This document shows positions 9,382 through 17,251 of a stretch of 64,000 nucleotides of DNA, in pieces. Below the pieces are notes generated by a model that was not told the DNA's origin, ran no database searches, and was given only the letters and a program-made list of their open reading frames with translations. A program made the translations under genes and the position numbers. Every line of letters starts with the position of its first letter. Within the stretch, counting starts at the first letter, position 1. The stretch is from Polymorphospora lycopeni (GTDB lineage: Bacteria > Actinomycetota > Actinomycetes > Mycobacteriales > Micromonosporaceae): positions 20,266 to 84,265 of the forward strand of contig NZ_JBCGDC010000016.1 in NCBI RefSeq assembly GCF_042237075.1, written 5' to 3'.

Positions 9382-10326
9382 ATGCGAGTCGTCATGTTCG
9401 GTTACCAGACCTGGGGACACCGGACCCTGCAAGCGCTGCTGGACTCCGAACACGAGGTCGCGCTGGTCGTGACACATCCGAAGAGCGACCACGCGTACGA
9501 GCAGATGTGGGACGACTCGGTCGCCGACCTGGCCCGCGACAACGGCGTACCGGTGCTGCTGCGCCAGCGCCCCGACGACGACCTGACCGAGGAGGTCAAG
9601 CGGGCCGACGCCGACATCATCGTGGCGACCAACTGGCGCACCTGGATCCCGCCGGCGATCTTCAACCAGCCCCGGTACGGCACCCTGAACGTGCACGACT
9701 CCCTGCTACCGGCGTACGCCGGCTTCTCGCCGCTGATCTGGGCGGTGATCAACGGCGAGCCGGAGGTCGGCGTCACCGCGCACATGATGGACGAGGAACT
9801 GGACGCCGGCGACATCGTCCTGCAACGTGCCGTACCGGTCGGGCCGACCGACACCACGACCGACCTGTTCCACCGCACGCTGGCCCTCTTCGGGCCGATC
9901 ACCCTGGACGGCCTGGCGCGCATCGCGTCCGGCCGGACCGACTGGGTCAAGCAGGACCGCGGCCGGGCCAGCTTCTTCCACAAGCGATCCATCGAGGACA
10001 GCCGAATCGACTGGAGCTGGCCGGCACAGGACCTGGAGCGGCTGGTCCGGGCGCTGCCCGACCCGTACCCGAACGCCTTCACCTACCACCGCGGCGAGCG
10101 GATCCGGATCCTGTCGGCCGGGATCTCCGAGGGCTTCTACGGCGGCACACCGGGCCGGATCTTCATCCGGGAGGGCGACGGCATCGTGATCGTCGCCGGT
10201 GCGGAGGCCCGCCGCGGCCGCAGCCACGGCCTGGTCGTCAAGCGGGTACGCACCGACGACGGCACCGAACTGCCGGCCACCGAGTACTTCCGCACGATGG
10301 GCGGTTACCTGACCGACCGCCCCTGA
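9382..10326 (+). CDS. N5-hydroxyornithine formyltransferase (methionyl-tRNA formyltransferase fold)
   Basis: A 314-aa protein of the formyltransferase superfamily. It likely transfers a formyl group from N10-formyltetrahydrofolate to N5-hydroxyornithine, giving the bidentate formyl-hydroxamate ligand. The N-terminal domain carries the NVHDSLLPAYAGFSP segment typical of the active site, followed by the GVTAHMMDEELDAGDIV stretch shared with formyltransferases; a C-terminal OB-like region follows. ATG 9382 is chosen because GGAGG (9370-9374) lies 7 nt upstream; an in-frame ATG at 9364 has no ribosome binding site. Divergence from the hydroxylase across an iron box supports a siderophore role rather than initiator tRNA formylation. 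The 3' end faces the monooxygenase gene, 25 nt away. Confidence 0.93.
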   Translation: MRVVMFGYQTWGHRTLQALLDSEHEVALVVTHPKSDHAYEQMWDDSVADLARDNGVPVLLRQRPDDDLTEEVKRADADIIVATNWRTWIPPAIFNQPRYGTLNVHDSLLPAYAGFSPLIWAVINGEPEVGVTAHMMDEELDAGDIVLQRAVPVGPTDTTTDLFHRTLALFGPITLDGLARIASGRTDWVKQDRGRASFFHKRSIEDSRIDWSWPAQDLERLVRALPDPYPNAFTYHRGERIRILSAGISEGFYGGTPGRIFIREGDGIVIVAGAEARRGRSHGLVVKRVRTDDGTELPATEYFRTMGGYLTDRP

Positions 10327-10351
10327 CCGGACGACGCCGGCCGACCCTGGG

Positions 10352-11539
10352 TCACGACGTGCCGCCGCTGGGGCCGTCCCGGTCGACGCGGTAGCGGTAC
10401 TGCTCCTGCCCCGCCTTCGCCCCCATCCGCAGGAAGGTGGGCAGCATCAGGTCGCGAAAGAGGCTGCCCACGGCCGAGGTGACCTTCCGGTCGCCGATCC
10501 GGCGTCCCATCCGGACGATCGCCTCGGCCCGGTCCCGACGCCGCGCCACGAAGTCGTCGAACGCCGCGACCGCGCTGGCCCGGTCCCGCAGGCACCGGGC
10601 CAGTACGGCGGCGTCCTCGACGGCGAGACTGGCCCCCTGGCCACTGGACGGGCTGGTGGCGTGCGCGGCGTCGCCGATCAGGCAGATCCTGGACGTGTGC
10701 CAGGTCGCCAGCGACCGCAGGTCGTAGATCGGCCACGCGCCGAGCGAACTCTCCGCGGCGGCCAGGATCGCCGGCACCGGATCGGGGTCGCCGTCGTGCA
10801 GCGCACGGATGTCGGCCATCCACCGGCCCTGGTCCAGCCGGTCCAGTTCGCCGCGCCGGGGTTCCCGCCGGTGCGGCACGTTGGTGAACCAGTAGACGAG
10901 CCCGCCGTGGGCCGAGTAGCCGAAGAACGCCCGCCGGCCGAAGATCATCTGCTGGCGGGCGGTGTCGGGCAGCGGCATGGCCGTCCAGCCGCCGCAGTCG
11001 ACGATCCCGGTGTACGCCGGGGTCGGCGCGTCGGGCCAGGTGAGTCGCCGTACGGTCGACCACACCCCGTCGGCGCCGATCACGATGTCGGCGTCGACGA
11101 CACGACCGCCGGCGAAGACTGCCCGCACCCCGTCGGTGTGCTCGACGAGACGCTCCAGCCGGGCGTCGAAGGTGTACGGGACGCCGGCCGCCCGGGCCCG
11201 CTCGGCGAGGGCGGCCTGCAACCGCGCCCGGCGCAGGACGACGCCACGTGCCCCGTACCGCTCCTGGTCGGCCTCGCCGGGCAGCTCGCCGATCCGCCGG
11301 CCGCGCGAGTTGCGGAAGTCGATCCCGGACAGTTCGAAGCCACCGGCCGCCGCCGGTACGTCGCCGAGGCCGAGCGTACGCAGGGCGTTGACGCCGTTGG
11401 GGGCGAGGGTGAGGAAGGCGCCGCCGCTGTCCTCGACGTCCGGACGGGCCTCGGCGACCTCGCTGGCGAGCCCGGCCTTGTGCAGTGCCAGGGCGAGGGC
11501 CGACCCGGCGATGCCGCCACCGATGATGAGAGTCTTCAT
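10352..11539 (-). CDS. FAD-dependent monooxygenase (PHBH/TetX-like)
   Basis: Flavoprotein hydroxylase of 395 aa. The dinucleotide-binding motif GGGIAG is at residues 7-12, the DG motif appears in GADGVWSTVR, and the GD motif in LIGDAAHATSPSSGQG, which is the usual triad of class A aromatic or polyketide hydroxylases. The substrate cannot be read from sequence; detoxification of an aromatic compound or a tailoring step are both possible. It is divergent from a MarR-type regulator 65 nt away with a perfect dyad between them, the standard layout for a locally inducible enzyme. Both genes interrupt the siderophore locus between its biosynthetic and uptake halves and have no iron box of their own. 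Confidence 0.88.
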   Translation of the reverse strand: MKTLIIGGGIAGSALALALHKAGLASEVAEARPDVEDSGGAFLTLAPNGVNALRTLGLGDVPAAAGGFELSGIDFRNSRGRRIGELPGEADQERYGARGVVLRRARLQAALAERARAAGVPYTFDARLERLVEHTDGVRAVFAGGRVVDADIVIGADGVWSTVRRLTWPDAPTPAYTGIVDCGGWTAMPLPDTARQQMIFGRRAFFGYSAHGGLVYWFTNVPHRREPRRGELDRLDQGRWMADIRALHDGDPDPVPAILAAAESSLGAWPIYDLRSLATWHTSRICLIGDAAHATSPSSGQGASLAVEDAAVLARCLRDRASAVAAFDDFVARRRDRAEAIVRMGRRIGDRKVTSAVGSLFRDLMLPTFLRMGAKAGQEQYRYRVDRDGPSGGTS

Positions 11540-11567
11540 GGGTCACGTCCAGAGAAGAGAAGATAGT

Positions 11568-11583
11568 TCGTTCGTCCGAACGA
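11568..11583. promoter_or_regulatory. Putative MarR operator
   Basis: Perfect inverted repeat TCGTTCG-TC-CGAACGA in the 65-nt gap between the monooxygenase and the MarR regulator. Its position suggests that the regulator represses both genes from this one site. The TTG-initiated extension of the regulator frame at 11584 begins right after the dyad. Confidence 0.7.
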
Positions 11584-11604
11584 TTGAAAGGTAGCAGCGG
11601 TCTC

Positions 11605-12084
11605 ATGGCGTCGTCAACGGAACGGGACGCGGACCGGGCGGCCGCCGAGACGGCGGTCGCCGACTCCGGCCGCCTGCTGAGCACGGCGATGATCCTGTTC
11701 CACACCAGCCTGTCGAAGAAGGTCGGCCTGGGGCCGACCGACGAGAAGGTGCTCGAACTCGTCCAGCGGCATCGCAACGTGTCCCCACGGCAGCTCGCCG
11801 AACTGACCGGACTGGCCAAGAACTCGATCACCGACGTACTCGACCGGCTGGCCCGCCGCGGCTTCGTGACGCGGCAGCCCGACCCGGCCGACGGCCGCAA
11901 GGTGATCGTCGTGGCGGCCGACGAGGGCATCGCCCGGATCGCGGCGCACTTCGCCGGCCTGATGGGGCGACTCGCCGACCTCAACGCCGCGTTCTCCCCC
12001 GAGGAGCTGCGGGTGGTCGCGGAATACCAGCGCCGGGCGGCCGAGATCCAGGAGGACGAGGCCCGGCGGCTGGCCGCCGGCTGA
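11605..12084 (+). CDS. MarR-family transcriptional regulator
   Basis: Winged-helix regulator of 159 aa. The DNA-binding part reads LAELTGLAKNSITDVLDRLARRGFVTRQPDPADGRK, followed by the usual dimerisation helices. ATG 11605 is chosen; an upstream in-frame TTG at 11584 abuts the operator and is less likely, although AAAGG at 11588-11592 is the only visible Shine-Dalgarno-like sequence. Probably an autorepressor and the local regulator of the divergent FAD monooxygenase, released by a small aromatic ligand. The effector is unknown. Confidence 0.88.
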   Translation: MASSTERDADRAAAETAVADSGRLLSTAMILFHTSLSKKVGLGPTDEKVLELVQRHRNVSPRQLAELTGLAKNSITDVLDRLARRGFVTRQPDPADGRKVIVVAADEGIARIAAHFAGLMGRLADLNAAFSPEELRVVAEYQRRAAEIQEDEARRLAAG

Positions 12085-12107
12085 GCCGGCGGCGGGCCGG
12101 CCGGGGT

Positions 12108-12140
12108 CCAGTCTCCGGCAGCCCCGAGGGCTGCGACTGG
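12108..12140. terminator. Hairpin terminator between convergent genes
   Basis: CCAGTC and GACTGG enclose an inner perfect stem GCAGCCC-CGA-GGGCTGC, with a 4-nt bulge on the left arm. It sits between the convergent MarR and siderophore-interacting-protein genes and could stop transcription from both sides. Confidence 0.65.
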
Positions 12141-12155
12141 GCCGGCGGCCGGGCG

Positions 12156-13055
12156 TCAGTTCGGCTGGGCCCGGCCCCGGCGCCAGTAGCCCATGAACGC
12201 CACCGACCGCCGGTCGACGCCGCACTCCCCCACCAGGAACCGGCGCAGCGCCACCACGGTGCCGGCCTCACCGGCGAGCCAGGCGTAACCGCCGTCGATC
12301 CGGCGGTCGTCGTCGGAGTCGGGCACCTGCCACGGGTCGTCCAGCTCGTCGTCGGCTGCGCCGCCGGACGCGGGGGCCGGCGCGTCGCCGCCAGGTCCGG
12401 CGGCCGGCAGCGCCAGGCCGGGGGCCAGCTCGCGGACCACCTGCTCCAGCCGCTCGCCCCGGCTGCCGACCAGCCACACCAGGTCGACGTCGGGAGCCAC
12501 GTCCAGCTCGATGACGTCGGCCGGCTCGGGCACCTCCAGCACCACGGTCGTGGTAATGCCGGGCGGGATCGATTCCGCGATCGCCGCCGCGGCCGGCAGC
12601 GCGGCGGCGTCGGCGGCGAGCAGCAGGCGGGCGGCCAGCGGCGGGGGCGCCCAGGCGACATCGGTCGCCGGGGGCCCGACCACCGGCCCGATGACGGTCA
12701 GCGGATCACCGGGCCGGGCGGTGGTGGCGAACCTGGTGGCGGGGCCGGTGTCGCCGTGCACGACGAAGTCGATGTCCAGCTCGCGGTCCGCCGGCCGGAA
12801 GGACCGCACCGTGTACGTCCGCAGCGGCGCCCGGCGCCCCGTCGGCGTGTCCCGCCACCGCCCGAACCAGTCCGGCTCGCCGACGTAGCCGAGGTGTTCC
12901 GCCTCGTCGGGCAAGAAGAGCAGGTTGATCCGCTGGTCGAAGCCGTGGCCGGCGAAGTCCGCGAGGGATTCGCCGGCCAGGGTGACCCGGGTGAACGTCG
13001 GGCTGAGCCGCCGCACCCGGGTCACCCTGGTCAGAAAGGGCTGGTACGACGCCAC
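12156..13055 (-). CDS. Siderophore-interacting protein (ferric-siderophore reductase, ViuB-like)
   Basis: Cytosolic flavin reductase of 299 aa that releases iron from imported ferric siderophore by reducing Fe(III). The N-terminal FAD-binding barrel contains the family motif RTYTVRSF followed by DIDFVVHGDTGPATRFA; the C-terminal NAD(P)H-binding region ends with YAWLAGEAG and VAFMGYWRRG. An acidic, glycine-rich insert lies before the C-terminal motif. The GTG start at 13055 overlaps the stop of the upstream lipoprotein gene (TAGTG), so the two are translationally coupled and share the iron-box promoter at 14179. Confidence 0.95.
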   Translation of the reverse strand: MASYQPFLTRVTRVRRLSPTFTRVTLAGESLADFAGHGFDQRINLLFLPDEAEHLGYVGEPDWFGRWRDTPTGRRAPLRTYTVRSFRPADRELDIDFVVHGDTGPATRFATTARPGDPLTVIGPVVGPPATDVAWAPPPLAARLLLAADAAALPAAAAIAESIPPGITTTVVLEVPEPADVIELDVAPDVDLVWLVGSRGERLEQVVRELAPGLALPAAGPGGDAPAPASGGAADDELDDPWQVPDSDDDRRIDGGYAWLAGEAGTVVALRRFLVGECGVDRRSVAFMGYWRRGRAQPN

Positions 13056-14089
13056 TACGAGCCGGTCTTGGTCAGCGACGGCAGCAGTTGGTCGATCGCG
13101 TACGGCACGCTGAGCACCGTGACGAACGACAGGGCCGCACCGATCGGCGGCTCCATGTACGGCACGAACACGGCCTTGCCGCCGGTCACCACCTTGAGCG
13201 TGGCGAAGACCGGGTCGGCGCGGACCCGGGGCTCGACCGACTCGTCGGTGGCGAGCAGCAGCAGCCGGTCGACGTCGAGGATGTCCAGCCGCTCGGAGCT
13301 GACCACCGCGGCGGTGTCCTGGCCGGCGGCCTGCTCGACCTGGTCGGAGAGCTTGAAGCCCATCTCGGCGAGCAGTTGCGCCTTCGGGTCGGACTTGGCG
13401 AAGGCGGCGTACATGCCGGGCTCGCTGGGGTCGGCGACCACGATGGTCTGCTGGGCGAACTCCGGGTGCTGCTGGCGGATGTCCGCGAACCGCTTGTCGA
13501 TGTCGCCGAGCAACTGCTCGACCTGCTCGGTCTTGCCGAGGGCCTGCCCGATGGTCCGGGTCATCTCGTCCCACGGGGTCGAGTAGTCCTCGTACTTCGC
13601 CGACTGGGCGACGACCGGGGCGACCTTGGACAGGGTGTCGTACTGCTCCTTCTTCATGCCCGAGTACTGGGCGATGATCAGGTCGGGAGCCAGTTCGATG
13701 ATCTTCTCGACGTCGTACTCGTCGCGCTCGCCGACGATCTCCGGCTGGGTGCCGCCCCACCGGTCCTTCACCCAGGCCCAGTTGCCGAACGGGCGCTCGC
13801 CGAACCAGTCGACCGCGCCGACCGGCTTGATGCCCAGCGCCAGCACGGTGTCCTGGTCGCTGAGGCCGAGGGTCACCACCCGGGTCGGTGCGGCGGGAAT
13901 CGAGGTGGAGCCGTATTTGTGGTCGATCACCACCGGCCAGGCGCCGTCGCCTGCGGAGGCCGGGGCGCCGTCGGGCCCGGCGGTGTCCCCGCCGCAGGCG
14001 GCCAGTACGCCGACCAGCGCGACGGCGACCGCCGACCGGGCCAGCCGGCCCGACCGCCGACCAGTGCCGATCTCGTATGAGCTGTTCAT
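13055..14089 (-). CDS. Iron-siderophore ABC transporter substrate-binding lipoprotein
   Basis: Extracellular receptor of 344 aa of the FhuD/FepB class III binding-protein family. A basic N-terminus, hydrophobic stretch and lipobox (VLAAC) predict lipidation at about Cys32. The mature part begins with the family pattern VVIDHKYGSTSIPAAPTRVV and ends with PYAIDQLLPSL. It should capture the ferric siderophore made by the adjacent genes and deliver it to the FecCD permeases encoded divergently. The iron box at 14179-14197 is 90 nt upstream of the ATG. Confidence 0.95.
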   Translation of the reverse strand: MNSSYEIGTGRRSGRLARSAVAVALVGVLAACGGDTAGPDGAPASAGDGAWPVVIDHKYGSTSIPAAPTRVVTLGLSDQDTVLALGIKPVGAVDWFGERPFGNWAWVKDRWGGTQPEIVGERDEYDVEKIIELAPDLIIAQYSGMKKEQYDTLSKVAPVVAQSAKYEDYSTPWDEMTRTIGQALGKTEQVEQLLGDIDKRFADIRQQHPEFAQQTIVVADPSEPGMYAAFAKSDPKAQLLAEMGFKLSDQVEQAAGQDTAAVVSSERLDILDVDRLLLLATDESVEPRVRADPVFATLKVVTGGKAVFVPYMEPPIGAALSFVTVLSVPYAIDQLLPSLTKTGS

Positions 14090-14178
14090 CGGTCCGCTTT
14101 CCGGAACATGGGGAATCGAAAGTCGACAGCACTGTCCGATCGAGGCGTTCTGGACAGCCGAATCGACACCGACAACGC

Positions 14179-14197
14179 TAAGGGTCGGCTAACCTAA
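14179..14197. promoter_or_regulatory. Iron box (IdeR/DmdR-type operator)
   Basis: TAAGGGTCGGCTAACCTAA matches 16 of 19 positions of the consensus TTAGGTTAGGCTAACCTAA; a further overlapping CTAACCTAACCT follows. It lies between the receptor gene on the minus strand and the first permease gene on the plus strand, so one site can control both uptake operons. Confidence 0.88.
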
Positions 14198-14279
14198 CCT
14201 CAAGCCGTAAGATGCTCTCACCCACGAGCCGCTCCCGCAAGGAGCACGCCGCAGCGCCCCACCCGCCAGAGAGGCCCGC

Positions 14280-15317
14280 GTGACCGCCACCCCGCTCTTC
14301 GCGCCCGTACGGCGGACCGCCGGCATCCGCCTGCTCGGGCTGGCCGCCGGGCTGGCCCTGCTGGCCGTGGTGTGCCTGCTCTCGATCGCGTTCGGAACGC
14401 GACAGCTCCCCGTCGGACAGGTCGTCGACTCCTTTGTGGACCCCGGTCGGGTGCCCGCCGACGTACTCGCCATCGTGCGTGGCGTACGCATCCCGCGTAC
14501 CGCCCTGGGGTTGCTGGCCGGCGCCTCGATCGGACTGGCCGGCGCGGTGATGCAGGGCCTGACCCGCAACCCGCTCGCCGACCCGGGCCTGCTCGGGGTC
14601 AGCGCCGGAGCCGCGTTCGGCATCGTCGTCGCGATGGCGCTACTGAACGTCACCGGCGTCTACGGCTACATCTGGTTCGCGCTGACCGGCGCGCTGCTGG
14701 CCAGCGCCGTCGTGTATGTGCTCGGCGGTCTCGGCCGCGGCGGCGCCACCCCGGTCAAGCTCGCCCTGGCCGGCGTCGGCGTGACCCTCCTGATCGGATC
14801 GCTGACCAGCGCCATCGTGCTCTCCAGCCCGCTGGCCCTGGACCGCTTCCGGTTCTGGACCGCCGGTTCGATCGCCGGCCAGGACGCCGGCGTGGTGCTG
14901 CGCATCCTGCCGTTCCTGGCCGCCGGCGTAGTCCTCGCGCTCGGCACCGCGCCGGCCCTGAACAGCCTCGCCCTCGGCGACCAGGTCGCCCGGGCACTCG
15001 GCCAGCGGATCGGCTGGATCAGATTGCAGGGCGCGCTCGCCGTCACCCTGCTGGCCGCCGGCGCCGTCGCCGTCACCGGCCCGATCGTCTTCGTCGGCCT
15101 CGTCGTCCCGCACCTGGTCCGGATGGTCACCGGCCCGGACTACCGCTGGCTGCTGCCGTACACGATCGTCTACTCCCCCGTCCTGCTGCTCGCCGCCGAC
15201 GTCGCCGGCCGGATCGTGGCCCGCCCCGGCGAAATCCAGGTCGGGGTCATCGTCGCCTTCATCGGCGGCCCCTTCTTCATCGCGCTGGTCCGCCGGCGCC
15301 GACTCGCGGAGCTGTAG
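14280..15317 (+). CDS. FecCD-family iron-siderophore ABC permease, subunit 1
   Basis: Polytopic inner-membrane protein of 345 aa with the FecCD signatures: VRIPRTALGLLAGASIGLAGAVMQGLTRNPLADPG near the N-terminus and ATGPIVFVGLVVPHLVRMVTG-type residues (TGPIVFVGLVVPH) in the C-terminal third. About nine to ten hydrophobic segments are visible. It starts at GTG 14280, 83 nt after the iron box, and is followed 3 nt later by a second permease, giving a heterodimeric channel with the downstream ATPase. Confidence 0.95.
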   Translation: MTATPLFAPVRRTAGIRLLGLAAGLALLAVVCLLSIAFGTRQLPVGQVVDSFVDPGRVPADVLAIVRGVRIPRTALGLLAGASIGLAGAVMQGLTRNPLADPGLLGVSAGAAFGIVVAMALLNVTGVYGYIWFALTGALLASAVVYVLGGLGRGGATPVKLALAGVGVTLLIGSLTSAIVLSSPLALDRFRFWTAGSIAGQDAGVVLRILPFLAAGVVLALGTAPALNSLALGDQVARALGQRIGWIRLQGALAVTLLAAGAVAVTGPIVFVGLVVPHLVRMVTGPDYRWLLPYTIVYSPVLLLAADVAGRIVARPGEIQVGVIVAFIGGPFFIALVRRRRLAEL

Positions 15318-15320
15318 CCG

Positions 15321-16388
15321 GTGACCTTCCTGGAAACCTCGACCGCCGCCGGCCGGACCACGTTCCGGTTGGCGCGGCCGGCCGTCTCCGGCGTGCTCGC
15401 GCTGCGCCCGATCGCGGTCGGCACCCTGCTCGCCGCCGTCACCTTCGCGGCGTTCTGCGTCAGCGTCGCGGACGGCCGGATCCAGATCCCGCTCACCGAC
15501 GTGGTCCCCGCCCTCTTCGGCCACGGCGACCCGGGCACGCTGCTCGTCGTACGGGAGTTGCGGCTGCCCCGCGCCCTGACCGGACTGCTGGTCGGCGCCG
15601 CGTTCGGGCTGTCCGGGGCGGTGTTCCAGGCGATGACCGGCAACCCGCTGGCCAGCCCCGACATGATCGGGGTGATCGCCGGGGCGCAGACCGCCGTCGT
15701 CGCCGGCATCGTGCTCGGCTTCGGCGCCGGCCTCGGCACCCAGACGCTCGGCGTGGTCGGCGCGCTGATCGCCGCACTCGTCGTGTACCTGCTCGCCTGG
15801 GGACGCGGCACCACCGGATACCGGCTCGTGCTGGTCGGCGTCGGGGTCGCCTGGATGTGCACCAGCGCCACCGACTACCTGGTGGCCCGGGCGATGCCGT
15901 ACGAGGCCCGGGCGGCGGTCGGCTGGCTGGTCGGCAGCCTCAACGAACGCGGCTGGCACCACGTACGCCCGCTGGCCCTGGCGATGGCCGTGCTGGTGCC
16001 GGCCGTCCTGCTGCTCGGCCGCTGGCTGGGCACCCTGCACCTGGGCGACCCGGTCGCGACCGCCCTGGGCACCCCGGTCGGCTACGCCCGGATCGCGCTG
16101 CTGGTGACCGGCGTCGGGCTGGCCGCCTTCGGCACCGCCGCCGCCGGCCCGATCCTGTTCGTCGCGCTGGTCTCGCCCCAGATCGCCCAGCGGCTGGCCG
16201 GCCGGGCCACCCCGCCGCCGCTGATCTCCGCCGTCACCGGCGCCCTCATCGTGCTGGCCGGCGACCTGGTCAGCCGGATCGTGCTGGCCGACGCGCGCCT
16301 GCCGATCGGGGTGGTGACCGGGGTGCTCGGCGCTCCCGTCCTGCTCTGGCTCCTCGTCCGCGCCAACCGCACCGGTTCAGGAGGATGA
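15321..16388 (+). CDS. FecCD-family iron-siderophore ABC permease, subunit 2
   Basis: Second FecCD permease, 355 aa, paralogous to its neighbour. It shows RELRLPRALTGLLVGAAFGLSGAVFQ followed by NPLASPD and, later, AAGPILFVALVSPQIA. The GTG start at 15321 follows the previous stop by 3 nt, and its stop overlaps the ATPase start (ATGA at 16385-16388). It should pair with subunit 1 to form the translocation path for the ferric siderophore. Confidence 0.95.
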   Translation: MTFLETSTAAGRTTFRLARPAVSGVLALRPIAVGTLLAAVTFAAFCVSVADGRIQIPLTDVVPALFGHGDPGTLLVVRELRLPRALTGLLVGAAFGLSGAVFQAMTGNPLASPDMIGVIAGAQTAVVAGIVLGFGAGLGTQTLGVVGALIAALVVYLLAWGRGTTGYRLVLVGVGVAWMCTSATDYLVARAMPYEARAAVGWLVGSLNERGWHHVRPLALAMAVLVPAVLLLGRWLGTLHLGDPVATALGTPVGYARIALLVTGVGLAAFGTAAAGPILFVALVSPQIAQRLAGRATPPPLISAVTGALIVLAGDLVSRIVLADARLPIGVVTGVLGAPVLLWLLVRANRTGSGG

Positions 16389-17251
16389 CCGTGAAACGTG
16401 ACCTGTCCGGCACGCCCGAACCCGACCTGCCGCACCCGCCGGAACTGCACGCCACCGGACTGCGGCTGGGCTACGACGGCACCATCGTCGTCGACGGGCT
16501 CGACCTCGCCGTCCCGGCCGGCCGGATCACCGTGATCATCGGCGGCAACGCGTGCGGCAAGTCGACCCTGCTCCAGTCGCTGGCCCGGCTGCTCACCCCG
16601 CGCGGCGGGGCGGTGCACCTCGACGGCCGGTCGATCCACGGCATGCCGACCCGGCAGGTGGCCCGCCGGATCGGCATCCTGCCGCAGTCGCCGGTCGCGC
16701 CCGCCGGGCTCACCGTGATCGACCTGGTGACCCGCGGCCGGTCGCCGTACCAGACGTGGTGGCGGCAGTGGTCGGTCGAGGACGAGCGGGCGGTCACCGG
16801 AGCGCTCACCGCCACCGGGATGCTCGAACACGCCAACCGGCCGATCGACGCGCTCTCCGGCGGGCAGCGACAGCGGGCCTGGATCGCCATGGCGATCGCG
16901 CAGGGCACCCCGGTGCTGCTGCTCGACGAGCCGACCACCTATCTCGACCTGGCGCACCAGATCGACGTACTCGATCTGGTGGTCGACCTCAACCGCCGCG
17001 ACGGCCGGACCGTCGTGATGGTGCTGCACGACATCAACCAGGCCGCCCGCTACGCCGATCATCTGATCGCGATGAAGGCCGGCCGGATCGTCCGGCAGGG
17101 ACACCCGGCCGAGGTGGTCACCGCGGAACTGATCGAGGAGGTCTTCGACCTGGACTGCCAGGTCGGCGTCTGCCCGGTCAGCGACGCCCCGATGATCATT
17201 CCGATGGGGCGGCACCACGGGGCCCGTACGCCCAACCTGGCGGTCCGGTGA
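16385..17251 (+). CDS. Iron-siderophore ABC transporter ATPase
   Basis: Nucleotide-binding subunit of 288 aa of the FepC/FhuC type. Walker A is GGNACGKST, the signature is LSGGQRQR, Walker B is VLLLDEPTTYLD, and the H-loop lies in VLHDINQAARYAD; the TYLDLAHQ extension is typical of iron-siderophore ATPases. ATG 16385 overlaps the permease stop, and its own stop overlaps the next GTG (17248-17251). The four genes from 14280 on therefore form one coupled transcription unit. Confidence 0.96.
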   Translation: MTVKRDLSGTPEPDLPHPPELHATGLRLGYDGTIVVDGLDLAVPAGRITVIIGGNACGKSTLLQSLARLLTPRGGAVHLDGRSIHGMPTRQVARRIGILPQSPVAPAGLTVIDLVTRGRSPYQTWWRQWSVEDERAVTGALTATGMLEHANRPIDALSGGQRQRAWIAMAIAQGTPVLLLDEPTTYLDLAHQIDVLDLVVDLNRRDGRTVVMVLHDINQAARYADHLIAMKAGRIVRQGHPAEVVTAELIEEVFDLDCQVGVCPVSDAPMIIPMGRHHGARTPNLAVR

